Shown: positions 1-12,429 of the stretch, in pieces
Position numbering within the stretch: the first letter of the stretch is position 1
Layout: every line of letters begins with the position of its first letter
NCBI GenBank assembly: GCA_016617855.1
Contig: JAECUM010013004.1
Coordinates: forward strand, 51,055-115,054
Reading direction: 5' to 3'
From: Megalonaias nervosa
Lineage: Eukaryota > Mollusca > Bivalvia > Unionida > Unionidae
Length of the DNA stretch: 64,000 nucleotides
Notes under the pieces: generated by a model
What the model was told of the DNA's origin: nothing
The model's input: only the letters and a program-made list of their open reading frames with translations
Databases searched by the model: none
Position numbers and translations under genes: made by a program

Positions 1-1628
1 TTGATCAGATGGTCAACACAAAAAGAGGTCCCTTTTTTGAAAAATGAAATGTTAATTATGGATTAAACCAGACTTGTCATGTATATATTTCTTGACACAG
101 TATCAGAGATGAGTTTAGTGATATAAGGTTTACAACAATAGGCCATGAGATACATGATTTACTGCACTTATTTTGTGATCATTTTAACTCGGACTTATAA
201 GAAAATATTTTTTTCAACAAATTTTATATTCTGGACTTTTTAAAGAATGTCTGAGATGATTTCAATGCTTGGCTATTAAAAAAATAAAAGGACAGTAGAA
301 ACAGAATTCTCAGGGAACTCGACTACTCAGTGCTTAAAATCTTTTGTGGTGAATTTCATGAAGAGTTAGCTCCCTTGCATTTGTCATGGACCATTTTGAA
401 GGTTCAGTCTCTTTCCTGTTGTGGTTTCACTGAATGAAATGCACGTGAGATCCATTTTTGTATCTGATTTACCTGACAAAATTTATGAGGCACAAGGCAT
501 TCATGATGTTAAGTTCCAACAAGGCATGCCGGGTTAGAGACACATGCTTATTATAAGAAATATTTATATGCATTTTAATTAAAAATAAAGGGGGAGTGTG
601 AGATTATTAAAGCATGTAGTGTTATTGCTCTGAATACAATAGGAGGCCACATTGTTGTTTCAGCCACAATATATGTCACCCATTTTTGATGGTATCATCT
701 TTTAGAAAACAACAGAATTTTGCTGAATCATCCTCAGAATATTTTTAATACTTTCGTGAATATTTATTTTGTTTTTATGTTATTTGGTTACATTGGCTTG
801 TAAAATAGCTGTTTTAATTGAATGTTTTGAACATTGTAAATTCGACCTCTCTACTCTCACTTCTTGTTTTCTTGCCACATCTTCCTATTCTGGCAAGGGA
901 GAGAAGTCACCTCGACATAAAATTTTAGTCCAGCTTGCCATCATCCTATCATTTTGATAGAATTTTGTAAGAACATTGTCTCTTAGACCTAGATGTGCAC
1001 TGTATTGGTTTTGTTTCATCTGCATATTTTTTGACAGAGTTATGCCCCTTTACAGTTAACTTCACATCTTCAAATGGGATGTTGCTTGTAAATCTTTCTT
1101 GCTAGGAGCTGATTCAGGCAATCAACTTTTTATCTTCAGATGGAATATTGCTTGTAGTCAGCATAGCGCAAGAACCATTCAACATATTTCCAGTGAAATT
1201 TTTTTGATGTGAACATTGTTTTATATATCAGTCTGTCTCATTTTATATACCAGTCTGTCCTGTCTACATCATTTTGTTATGACCTTTGTTGGTCTGCTTC
1301 ATCCTTTCCATGGGATGTTGCTTGTGTTGATGACACCATAAAATGAGTTGAATTTCTAGTGTGCCAGATCATCATTTAAAATGCCCATTTTTTCCTAGCT
1401 TCTCTTTAAAGACCCTTGGAACAAATTGTAGTGAGCAAAGGTCCTAGATTATGTACCAGTTACTAATAGTTTTCTTTGTGACTTAAGTGACCAGGTAAGA
1501 TTCATTAATAAATGCATATAAATGTTTATGTTTATTTTATATAGAGTGACTAGAATTATGAAAAGATACCTACTAGTAAGATACTTAAATACAGAAGTGC
1601 ACTTTTAACTTGTTATTTTGATTCTTAG
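1..1628. other. non-coding, no gene seen
   Basis: AT-rich sequence with no long reading frame and no recognisable domain. If the host gene below continues upstream, this is intron. A short tandem duplication of about 23 bp lies near 1211-1260, and a phrase like gggatgttgcttgt recurs near 1077, 1140 and 1310, which suggests old repeat-derived sequence. No exon was identified here. Confidence 0.5.
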
Positions 1629-1742
1629 ATTTGTGGAGGTGGCCCAAGAATGTCTGCCTGGTACCTGAGGTCACTCACCATGTCAACAACCTTTGACACA
1701 CCAGGAGCATGCCAACAGTTTATTATGTTCAATGAGGACACT
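1629..1742 (+). CDS. internal coding exon of unrecognised host protein (third from last)
   Basis: A 114-bp exon of exactly 38 codons. It is bounded by a pyrimidine-rich tract ending in AG at 1627-1628 and a strong donor gtaagt from 1743. The peptide begins ICGGGPRMSAWYLRS and ends FIMFNEDT, with two cysteines. The next two exons (4545-4673 and 13749-13841) are also in phase 0 and join in frame, which is the main support for a real gene. I do not recognise the family. The spaced cysteines and aromatic residues would suit a secreted or extracellular domain, but that is inference. The 5' part of the gene is outside the window or was not recognised. Confidence 0.6.
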
Positions 1743-2599
1743 GTAAGTCAAACTCTGAATTTAGAGACTTTTTATTTATAGACTTAACTTGGATGATTAT
1801 GTTTTTGTAAAGAATTTGAAGTCTTATCTTATATTAGTAAAAACTTGCTAACCACTGGCCTGGGAATATTTTGATATAACCTCCAAACAACCCACCCTTG
1901 CCCTTTGCAGAACAGTATAGTACAAGAAACATGGGTCAAGTAAGTGCATTTACTGATGTAAGTTTTAAACTTAATTTTAGTTTTAAAATTTTTTAATTAT
2001 AATATAGTTATAACAGAGTTTATTCATTCATGATTTTTGAGTAATGTATACATTAATTGTCATAACAAAATTTCCAGACGAAAATTATCGATCACTATGG
2101 ACTTTTACACTGGCAGTTCGGCAACACACTAGGTTAGGAAAGTCGATATTGGATTGAACCGTTAATAGTGCAGGGGGAATCAAGTGTATGATCACGTGAA
2201 CAAGAAGTCGCGTGAATCTTCAATCATATCCTGTATGGATGCTGAACTATGAATGGGATAGAGAAGTAACATACTATAATTTTTATTACTAGCCTGTACT
2301 AATACATTTCTTGAAAAGGATAAGTTAGCATGATGTAAAATTTAACTAAAATAAATTTGAATTGACAGCCGTCTTTCTAGTCTGTTACATGTATGAAAGC
2401 ACATACTTGTATGGGAAAAATGGGTATTATGTACGAATTGAAATAAAAGATATGACATACCATACAGAAGATATATACAGAGTTACATAATTGCCTCCAG
2501 TTTATTGGACTTGTATGCCAAGTTTTTTCTGCCTGTGTTTCTCCAGGCTTTTTATATAAATTGTCACATCACTGTTTATGTTTGTAGTACAACTTTTAC

Positions 2600-4030
2600 C
2601 CTACAGCGGGCGCATTCCATCTGTCCAATTTTGTCTTCTGGAATTCTTGTTCATAAAAAGATCTAGAAATAGGTTCCACAGCATGTTCAGCAATCCTCTA
2701 CATTACAGTAATTGTTTTTACCATTTTATCAACATGAACATTTCTTTGGTCCACTTTGCAGTGTAGTCTTTCTCACTCTTTTTAAATTCTAGAATACCTC
2801 ACTTTGTCACCCACATTAAATTTCTGTATAAAAAATAATTTGCTGGCAACATCCTCAGGATTTTGTTTGTCACTCACTGGTACAGATGTCATTCCATTGC
2901 TTCTATGTTTGGTATTATTGTACTTGCCCACCAGTGGCTGCACAGCAGATACATACTTATTCATCTTATATTTCATAAAATACCACCACATTGCATTTTT
3001 TAATGTACGATTAAATCTTTCAGTGATAACTGCTTTACCTTACAATATTTATGAATTTTTCAAGCCAGTGTTCAAAAAAACTTTCTGCTATGGTCAACCC
3101 AGAGTTTTGTGTACTTATGCGATCTTGTGTCCATTTCAAAAGCATGTGTGTTAGCAACAGCAGTCCTGTTTTTCAGGGGCAAACTACATGCATACTTTCT
3201 AAAAATATTATCAGTATTCAAGAAATACATGATGCCACCATTGCTTCGGGAATATTATTTTAGGCCTGTCAGATCGGTGGGCCAAACGTCATCAACAACT
3301 CTGCATCTGGGAGAACATTTTCTTGCTGGTCTTTGTAATTCTTGAGCAGCATTGTTGTCAGCAATATCCATTGTGACAATGCTAAGTTTACAGTTTGGTT
3401 CCATGGCACCTCTGACAAAAGCTGTGTCAGTGCATTCTCAAGGTCCTTTTGGTTTTAGCATGGCTAATTCGTCCAACATAATTTTGTCACAGTGGCTTTT
3501 TTCCTCTGGAAAGTCCCTGTATCAAATGTCATGTGCATAGCTGTTGCATCTACTTGATTATGGGATTCTTGACGAGGCAGTGTTTGATTATTTGTTTCAA
3601 GTTCCACATGCAGATGATTTTAAAGACCTATATACTTATGTCCTGGCAAGGTCCAGATGACTTTGGGTTTAGGATGCCATCCAATCTGCTCATGAAGATC
3701 AAAGGTACTAATGTAAATTTTATGATGTTTGCAGATGGTTCAGTGGCCACCAACAGTTTCACTGCCCTAAATACAAATATCATCAGCTCAAGCATGCATA
3801 TATACCAGTAAAATATAAAATAGAATACTGGCACAGCCTTCCATTTCTGGTTTACATGTATAAGACTATATTGGGATGTTGAGGACACTCTGCATTGTTG
3901 GAACCAGAGGTTCCTCCATCCACTTTAACAAATATAGATTTCTTTTTGCTGCAAAGGGCACACTTTCACATCCTCTTCGGGTGGCCATCTTTTGTCTGTT
4001 TTGGAACTTCATCTACACTTTCCATACTTT
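2600..4030 (-). pseudogene. decayed Polinton-type zinc-ribbon gene and integrase
   Basis: The minus strand holds broken pieces in the same order as the intact-layout element at the right of the window. At about 4030-3900 there is a zinc-ribbon-like segment with CLLC and, after a stop, CALCSKKK. This matches the CxxC...CxxC pattern at 53610-53710. Downstream, near 3050-3110, is the piece KLWVDHSRKFFEHW, resembling the second catalytic Asp region of Polinton/retroviral-type integrases. At 2782-2991 the piece GKYNNTKHRS and then KFNVGDKVRYSRI resembles an integrase C-terminal region. Many stops and frameshifts separate these parts. Polinton identity is inferred from order and motifs. It lies antisense in the first visible intron of the host gene. 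Confidence 0.55.
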
Positions 4031-4544
4031 GTCTGCATAATAAGCAAAATCTGCCACTATAATTTTCCCCAAAATGATAATAACCTTTGTACACATTATT
4101 TTTCATACTTTTAAGAAAGAAAAGTTCATTTTTTGAATGAAAAAATACATGTCTGTGAAATTTCAGGAGCCAAGCCACAATCATGTTATATCTGAATTCA
4201 TGTGATAATGGAGCGTGGTATAGCTGGGTCACTCTGTATATGGTTGATGTGCAGTGAGGTTTTACTTATTTCTTATGGCCTATTTTGGGAAACATTTCTT
4301 GAAAATTGTTGAAGGAATGAGGAATTTTCAGAATTCTGTTTATTTAGTATTTGTGCAGCTGTGTGCAGTATTACTGCTGGACATTCACAAATGTACAGGA
4401 AACATTCTTATTTTTCTTTGAGACAGATGGAAAGTATGTTGTTTGCTATATAAGAAAAACATGTTCAAAGAAACATGCCTTAAATGTGGGAATATGTATG
4501 TCCATGACTAAATGTATATCTATTTGCTTTGCTTTTGATTACAG

Positions 4545-4673
4545 GTAATATCAGCAGGCACAGAGGCCTTTGTAAATCACTGGTACATGAACGGTGACTG
4601 TAAGTCCAGGGTACCCTGTACACCAACCAGTGTTTTCAGTGTAGCCATCAACAGAGAGTCAGAAAATAACAGG
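4545..4673 (+). CDS. internal coding exon of unrecognised host protein (second from last)
   Basis: A 129-bp exon of exactly 43 codons, preceded by tttgattacag and followed by the donor gtatgt from 4674. The peptide starts VISAGTEAFVNHWYMNGDC and ends INRESENNR, with two cysteines in a short loop (GDCKSRVPC). It joins in phase 0 to the exons at 1629 and 13749. An alternative acceptor a few bases away cannot be excluded. Family not recognised. Confidence 0.6.
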
Positions 4674-5297
4674 GTATGTAATTTATCATCATCTGCATGG
4701 GCAGTTATCAGTTCATTTTAGTGCTTGATGAAACTGAAGTTCTAGTAAACAAATTTCAGTGCAATGCAACTGTGTATATGTGTTCCTCTTATCCCAAGGA
4801 TGAACCCTTTTGATTTAGGGGTCAGTATCTTAAGGTCGTGGCATCGGTAACGAAAACTAGATTTTAATATTGAATTTCATTTCTGGATGATAAATTAAGT
4901 TCTAGATAACAGAATTCAAACAAAACAGTACGTTTATTTCCTTAGTACCAGGAAGAACTCTATTTTTTTTTTTTTTATTAAGGGTCATTTACTTCAAAGT
5001 CAAGGTCACTGGTACTAAAAATAGATTTTGTTTATGTATTTCCAATGATAACATGCTAAAATGTTAACCTTCTGTGAATAGTTTTAAATCCAAAATATAC
5101 ATGCAAGTTTATCTTATCCATTCTTCCAAATAAGCAAGGTTCATAGCTTATAAAGTTGTATGTACAACAGATGTAACTACATACAGGATACCATCTCAGT
5201 TTTAGGCCATATGTGCATGTCTTTATATATGTACTCAAAATACACTGGTATAAAGATGCAAAAATGTATTCAGGCAACTAACTTTATGTTGGTAGAG

Positions 5298-5988
5298 CAG
5301 ACCTGCCAACCCTTATGACTTTGCCGTAAGTCATACAGAAATGACCTTAAAATATGGACTTACAGAATAAAAACACAAATTATGGAAATACGATTACTGG
5401 CTTGTTCGTGTTTGGATTCAGTGGAATTGGTTAGGGAACCAGGCTAACTTTACTGGAGTATCTGAGATGCTTTAGACTGTGTGTATTTTCTGATGAAAAA
5501 TGTCAGCATGATCAAGCTGTTGCTAATTTATTTTTTTTAAATGGTGTCTGTAAAGCAACATATCAGGACAAAGGGACAATAGACCTCTTAAAAAGTTTTA
5601 ATAAAAGGGAATATTCAAATACTTGGCGCTAAAAAACAAAAATGGCAACATTGATGTTTAGTGGACATCATGTGTTGAATTGAGTATGTCACATGGCAGG
5701 AAAGATGATTGATAGTTGAGATATATCAAGAAGCCATTGAGCTCCATAGAGTTTGGAACTGCTGTTTGTGTAACTGTACTGGAGGTAATGAAGGTTCAAG
5801 TTAACTTTACAAACTTTTGTGCCGAATACGGTGTTTACTATCGCTGCTTCAGTCTTGAATCTTGTTTTAGGACTTTTAAATGCATATTTTCCACCTTGAC
5901 AATAGCGGTGAATGATATTTAATTTCACCTTACTGAAAATTGGTACAAGTTATGGAAAAATAGACCTTCTCAAGAGTTGGCAGGTCTG
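5298..5988. mobile_element. 691-bp element with perfect 13-bp TIRs and 6-bp TSD
   Basis: The ends are exact inverted copies, CAGACCTGCCAAC at 5298-5310 and GTTGGCAGGTCTG at 5976-5988. They are flanked by the direct repeat GTAGAG at 5292-5297 and 5989-5994. This is the signature of a cut-and-paste DNA transposon insertion. No transposase is recognisable; the small frames inside look fortuitous, so it is probably non-autonomous. The superfamily is not assigned. It lies in the second visible intron of the host gene. Confidence 0.8.
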
Positions 5989-7074
5989 GTAGAGAATCAT
6001 GTGTCATTTGCAGTGATTTTTTTCATAAGTTACAGCTAAAGGTTATTGGCAAGGTACTATAAGATATTTGAGATCTTCACCAGAAATCTTTGTTTTTCAG
6101 CTGATTTTTCAGTGTTAGAGTCCATATATATTGTGTTTTGGTAATTAGGTGTTTAATGTAATTAAATGATGTTTACATAAAAAATGGATTCCAGTCAAAG
6201 CCCGTTATGTGGGTCAGTTCAGGGTCAGTTTCAGTGGACACGCACACTAAGTTGGATTGGCTATCAGCTAATTAGAGACACGGGTCTGCTGTGCTGAGGT
6301 AGCTGACAGCGGTCATTCACTTTACAAGTGATCAGCATTGAGAGTGGACAGAATTCAATTTTCGTATTATATTCTCTTCTTGGTTCAAGAGTTATTTGAT
6401 ATTAGAACTTGACAGTCTTTCAGGACTCATTCATAAGCTATATTGGAAATATGTTGATATAGTTTTGAATTTCTAGGCATGATGCTAGAATTTGATTCAT
6501 CTGGATTACATTACAAAAACAACTTACAACTTGCCTGATTCTTTTAAGTGGATGTTGTGTAGCACCATCTGCTTCACAACCCTATTGTTCTGCTGGGCAA
6601 TTGCTGACTTCAAAAAACTGTGTTTTGCTTCATGTATATCACCCTATTGTTCTGCGGGCAATTGCTGACTTCTTGTATACTGTGGATAAATCGCATCGGC
6701 TTTCCTCTTTTCGTGGGTACCCTGGTCATAGTTTGGCATAAAACAGACAACAGTGGGATGCTTAGTCACCAAAATATTGGTCAGTGGGAAAACTTCTTTA
6801 AAAAATACGTAAATTAACATCCTTGTGCCGGCTTCTCTAAAGAAGGCTCAACTTGTGCAGATCTTTGAAGAAAATTTGAAGCTAATTCAAGTTGGCAGCC
6901 TGACATGAGCCTTTAGGCCCCTGGATTCTGACTCACCCAGAAGGGAGGGTTTGCAGCAGCTCAGGATGATGTCAGTACCCAGACTCACCCCCTTACCTAG
7001 ACGAGACTGGGCTTGGTATTTCTGCCAGCCAGCCAGCAGCGAGTCTTCGGCAATCTACATATGCAGTTAATCCC

Positions 7075-8140
7075 TTGCATTCATTCCAGCACTCAGCATC
7101 GAGAACTAGTCAACGTGGTGTGCAGCCGCGAGCAATAGGAATGCCTTGTTCTGCGCCCACAGTAGGTGTGGTTCCTAGCACTGGAGAGAATAATCAACAA
7201 CAACAACAAATACACCATGTTCATGAGAAGGATACCGTTCTATTGGAAGCAGTATCATATCTCCAAGCAGCAGTGATCAAAATGCAAACCCAGTTAAATA
7301 TGATCAACAATACGGGATATCCTTGCACTGAGACAGTCACATACCCTCGCAACAGCGATGTCGGCCATGGAAACCAGGTCTGGTATTGCTTCGGCTGTCA
7401 CCAATTTTCCTGACCATGGCATGCCTATCTCGACCCTACCGGATATTGACCCCGTCAGCTCACAATTGCGGAAGAAGATTTATTGCAGGTAAATACGTGA
7501 ATTTATCTTTACTTCTAATGCCACATGAATTTGAAGATCAAACATCCATTCAGTCAGGTCAGTGGGGCATGAAGTTGGTGGGAAAGTTTCCTGGTCAAAT
7601 TTCAAATATTACACAAGTCGGTGACCATAGGCTTTCCAAGAACTTGACTATTAACGAGTTCATACTGGCATGTAGTCGGTACAAAGCGATTATGTGTGAT
7701 GCCTTCCCTTCCAGAACTCAAGAATTGAATCTATACCAAAAAGAGATGATAAAAATGCAGGCCCTAACAAAAGGAAGCCCAACTTTTTATGAGTACCACA
7801 AAGAATTTGCATGAAAAGCAGCCATTTACTGCAGCTCCATGAACATTAAAGTAGATTGGAGTAGAATCGATCCCAAGCTACAAATATATGTCTTGTCTGC
7901 TTACAAGGTTGTTCCATGCCAGCATTGTCGGAGTTTTGCTCATGATTCAGACTTCTGTCACCTTGCTCCGCAGACAGCAATTAGTCAGCCAAGACAAAGC
8001 CCATCAGTGAATAGACAGATTACAGTGGGTAGACAAGGTCATAGAAGGATATTACACTTCAGAAAAGAAATATGTAATAATTTCAATGGAACAAATGGTC
8101 GTTTTTGAGCAAATTGTAGTAATGCGCACATGTGCTTGAC
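7075..8140 (+). pseudogene. gag-like region of the DIRS-like element
   Basis: Three overlapping open pieces (7075-7413, 7386-7814, 7839-8108) with frameshifts between them read as a low-complexity Gln-rich start, then a helical segment, then a Cys/His-containing tail. The tail includes CQHCRSFAHDSDFC near 7917-7960, and further Cys pairs continue past a stop near 8108-8150. This is the usual build of a gag protein with a nucleic-acid-binding knuckle. Identity rests mainly on its position upstream of the DIRS-type reverse transcriptase. Confidence 0.5.
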
Positions 8141-8289
8141 TTGCAAAAAAAGCACATTCACAGCTCAAGTGCAACCTGATAACTAAGCAGGTACTGCCAC
8201 CTACAAAAACCCAATGACTAAATCAGGATATAGCGTTAACAACATTTCAGGCAACCACACCCATCAACATCACTAGACTGCAAGAAGAA

Positions 8290-9760
8290 TTGCAACACCA
8301 TCCTGATAAAGAATTTGTGAACTATCTTATAAATGGTCTTTGCTATGGTTTTCATACGGGACTTTCTCATCAGCCTACTTCTTCATTCGAGTGTAAAAGT
8401 TTGGTATCGGCGACATCACAACCTGATGTGGTTGACGTATTACTTGAGTATGAGCTCTCCAAGAACTGCCTCTTAGGTCCCTTTGAAAGTCCACCATTTC
8501 CTATATTCCAGATTAGCCCCCTGGGTGTAGTACAAAGCAGATATTCTGGCAAGTACAGACTTATAGTAGATCTGTTGGCACCCCACAGTTCACTCAAGCA
8601 TGAAAATATCAATGCCTTAATCAGCAAAGATGATTTTTCTCTCTCGTACGTAAAAATAGATGATGCTATTCACATTCTTGTGCAGTTAGGAATGGGTGCT
8701 AATATGTGCAAGATGGATATTACTGATGCATTCAAGCTAATTCCCATACTCCCAACATTGTGGCCTCTGTATGTCTTCAAGTGGAGGAAAAAAATTATCT
8801 CTACACCAAGTTAGTGTTTGGTAGCAGAAGTAGTCCTAAGATTTTCGATGCAATGTCCAGAGCGATTACGTGGATAGTTCAACATAATTATGGTATATCA
8901 CATTTCTTGCATTTCTTTGTCCATTGATGAGCCTGATTTTCCAGCTGAAAGAACAATGGCATTAATCACATTGATTTTCAATAGGTTATCTATTCCAATT
9001 GCTTCCCACAAGACTCGCCAGTCATGGAATACTTGGGTATAATTCTAGACTCAGAAAAAATGGAATCTAGATTGCCACAAGATAAGCTGAGCAGATTAGC
9101 TGCACTGATAAAAACTTTGCAGCAATGGAAATCTTGCACAAAGAGGGAATTGCTGAGTCTTTTGGGCCATTTACATTATGCATGTCAAGTGATCGCCCCT
9201 GGTCGGTCTTTCACATCGTTTCTAATATCCTTGTCAAAAACCATCACCAATTGAATCATCATGTGAAAATAAATAGCGAATGTAGACTGGATCTAAAGAT
9301 GTGGAGTGATTTTATGGCTCAGTGGAATGGAATTTCTTTTTTCTTGGACTCTAATGTTACTATTGCTACAGATTTTGAGCTCTTTACTGATGCAGCATCA
9401 ACTCTCAGATTTGGCGTCTTTTTCAAAAGCAGATGGTTCTAAGGATCGTGGCTGGACAATTTGGACATATTAGGTACAGACAAGTTGTCTATGGCCCTGC
9501 TGGAAATCTACCCCATTGTAGTTGCAACCCATATATGGGACCATATGTGGCAGAGAAAACGATTTTGTTCCATTGTGACAATATAAGTACAGTTGAGATA
9601 ATTATGAAACATCGATCCAAGTCTCCCATGATAATGAAATTGCTCAGGCATTTAACTTGGATCTCAGCTCAATATTGTTACGAAATTATAGTCGAATATG
9701 TCCCAGGGAAAGATAACCTCATTGCAGATGCTCTCTCTCATTTTCAGATGGAAAAATTTT
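8290..9760 (+). pseudogene. reverse transcriptase and RNase H of the DIRS-like element
   Basis: The piece at 8290-8814 contains the DIRS-style motif KMDITDAFKLIPI (RT motif A). After a break, 9024-9254 carries EYLGIILDSEKMESRLP and LLSLLGHLHYACQVI, typical of the thumb/connection of these enzymes. RNase H follows: LFTDAAS near 9390, then FHCDNIS near 9570-9590, and VPGKDNLIADALS near 9700-9740. In the stretch 8900-8930, where the catalytic YxDD-type box is expected, the reading is HFLHFFVH followed by stops, so the active site is lost. At least three frameshifts and several stops are present. Confidence 0.75.
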
Positions 9761-9959
9761 GGCATCTGGCTTCAATTACAGAGAAAACTCTTCACCCATG
9801 CCCAGTCTTAGAGGAACTCATAGTCAGCTATGCAAACTGTGGACCTGTTACTACAAGCAGCACTTAGCCCATGGACACAATCTGTCAATTTATCAAGTTG
9901 GAAAACCTTCAGTTATTTTTTGGTTATGTTGGGTCGCTAGGATCATAGGTGTGATCAAC

Positions 9960-11119
9960 CTTCAGTACCAATTGATGAGGATCCACTTGTCAATTTTGTG
10001 GCATATTGCTTCAAGATTATTCATATTTGATATGCATCTATCATGTTTGGTGTGAAGTATTTCTGTGTCAAATGGGGCATACATCATCCCCTTGATGGCC
10101 CTTCGTATTCGTGCTGTCCAAGATTGTAAATGGTGTTGCGGGGTGTGAAGAAATTGCAGAGTAATGGACCTAGCACAAGGTTACCCATCATCTTCGATAT
10201 ATTGGCATGCATGTGTACTTTGCTTCACAAAGGTTTTTAGTCCCTGGGTGGATGGTATGCTGCTTGCTGCATCTTCATTAGATTTCTTTGCCTTCGTACA
10301 TTGTGGCCTAGTGGTTAGAGCATCCACCTCGGATGCGGGAGGTTGTGGGTTCGATCCCCGGCCGAGTCATACCAATGACTTACAAAAATGGTACTAACAG
10401 CAGCCTTGCTTCATGCTCAGCATTAAGAGGTTAGTGTTAGGACTGGTCAGCCTGGTGTCAGGATAATGTGACTGGGTGGGACATCATGCTACATGTCTGT
10501 GGCATGATGCCCCAGTGCTAGACATCACTATAAACTGTCACACTGCAGACATCGTAGCGACATGACTGAAAAATTGTTAAAAGCTACGTCAAAAATTCAA
10601 ATCACATCACAACACTTAACATTGTGGCGAATTTACGGTCACGTCAACTACAGATATTGAGTACTTGTGTATCAGTGACTTTATTATTGCTGGAGATAAA
10701 TTCTAATGGGACTCCAGTGTTGAGAGCGTCAAAGTCCGACTCCATTCAGACTTTTTGCAGTGCATAACTGTACTTGTCCTTAAGGGCTATGCACAATTAT
10801 CTAGCGCTCCACAGCAGGGTGGACTGTCTTAGGCCTTCTGACCCGCTATTTACTACAGATGGTATTAATCCACTTTAGATCAGTGTTTTTGGAGAAGTTA
10901 CATCTGCTCCTGCATGTACTGGGCTATCCACAATGCAAATTCAAGGGGCACACCTTTCTGATAGGGGCTGCCACTACAGCAGCTAATGCTGGGATCGAGG
11001 ACCACCTTGTTAAAACGCTAGGCCATTGGACTTCTGATTCTTATTTACGTTATATCAGGACCTCGAATGATGCCATTCTTTATGCACAGCAGGCCATGTA
11101 TGGATCTACCCGTTCATAG
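9960..11119 (+). pseudogene. tyrosine recombinase of the DIRS-like element, split by a SINE
   Basis: The C-terminal catalytic region is open at 10859-11119 and reads KGHTFLIGAATTA, then LGHWTSDSYLRYIR. In the tyrosine recombinase family the motifs are RxxR/H...HxxR...Y. The His-X-X-Arg-type box here has Leu where the family has Arg (GHTFLIG), while the later GH and the tyrosine region remain. The N-terminal part is scattered over 9960-10297 and 10629-10860 with stops. The SINE at 10303-10618 sits in the middle; the reading frame on the two sides continues across the insertion site. Confidence 0.7.
10303..10618 (+). mobile_element. tRNA-derived SINE, copy 1
   Basis: A tRNA-like head with A box (tagtggttaga) and B box (ggttcgatccc) is followed by a body shared with the copy at 47345-47659 and a tail near aaattcaaatcac. 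The direct repeat ACATTGTGGC at 10298-10307 and 10619-10628 is a 10-bp target-site duplication that overlaps the first bases of the SINE head. Removing the insert leaves an open frame of the recombinase. This is a SINE rather than a functional tRNA gene: it lacks a clear cloverleaf 3' half and has a long non-tRNA body. Confidence 0.88.
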
Positions 11120-12119
11120 GTGAAGTACCGCTGTATGAGCAGTTTCGTCTACACGTTTTCTTGGATAGAGTGCATTTGGTGGAAGTGTGTATGTTCTGAT
11201 GTAGGTTAGTTGGTGTGTGTCAGTGTATTCTTTTGGATGTGATCATTCAGAGTCTTTACATGGAGTTATTTCTGAGAATGGAGATTCTGTGTATTGTGTT
11301 AAGTGTTTCATTGCGTTTTGGAATTCTAGAGTTTTTCTGTGGAGTGTGATCATCAGATTCAGTCTTCCTTTGAGGTGTGTTTTGCACCGGTAGTGTGTTC
11401 ACAATGTGTTCTGTGAAACAGGATCATTAGATTCATTGGCATTGGGCAGCGTTTTAAGCACCAGTAGGGTGTGCACCCCGTGTTTACATAATGTTGTTTG
11501 GTGTATCTGTTAGGTTTCTAGTTCAATCAGTTTACTGACTGTCCATTTCAAATGTGTTTTGTGCATCTGATTTATTTTTGAACTACATCATCTGTATGTG
11601 TGGCTGCGGAGTGGATTTTTGGGCTGTTTGTGAAAAACTTTATTCATACATTGACACCAATCGGGGAACAAGCCGTGAACATTGCAGTGCTAAACATACA
11701 TGTTTATAGTTTGTTTTAGTTTCGTCATATATGACTTTCTTACAGATTCTTGCATCACAGCATTGCTTTCAACTACAATCTATATATGCTGTGATTTTAG
11801 TCTTGTTATCACCATAATATTGTATGCCTTCATGGATCCCTGAACAGTAACACATTGGCATGGGTCCTTACAGTGTTATCCATTTATGATGATTCAGTCA
11901 TATATTTCTTAATATGGCAATGATTCATGTTTCATATTCCTAATTGCTTATATTGTTTGTTCTTTTCATGCTTATTTTAACAGAACTGCAGGTACTTCTT
12001 GTCCATACATACCCATTCCTTGGGGCTGTCCGCTGCATACTACTGCAGTTCCATTCTTGGCATGCAGCATCATTTGGGCATTCTGTCTCCAATCCACTCG
12101 ACTTACAGACATAACAAGT

Positions 12120-12310
12120 TATGGCGACTCTGCTTCAATACAGCGGCAATTCTGCCTTAACAGTTATGTCAGTCAGTCATACTGGTGAGTCCGCCTCAGA
12201 TATTGGCAATTCTGCCTTGACATCAGTCATACTGCAATTCCGCCTCATAGACAGGGCATGTCAGCTATTCGGCCCTGACATCAGTCATACTGGCGATTCT
12301 GCCTCATAGA
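12120..12310 (+). repeat. short degenerate tandem repeat
   Basis: The phrase gtcatactgg-ga-tc-gcctca recurs at about 12176, 12224 (shortened) and 12285, with the companion phrase ggcaattctgcctt between. It lies downstream of the DIRS-like coding region and could be part of its 3' repeats. The unit is about 50-60 bp and imperfect. Confidence 0.45.
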
Positions 12311-12429
12311 TACTGCATGCTTCTCTAGCATCTTACCACTCATGCAGCGGAGGGTGAGACCCAAGGAATGCCAAAGATGCATACTTATGTACTGTTTTAT
12401 AATGCTAATAGTTGTAAATTAAAGAGTTT

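Noticed and set aside
2804..3154. Plus-strand 116-residue frame in the first intron
   Set aside because: Antisense shadow of the decayed integrase; no start or splice support.
10300..10375. tRNA gene
   Set aside because: A and B boxes are present, but the body is shared with a second SINE copy and flanked by target duplications.
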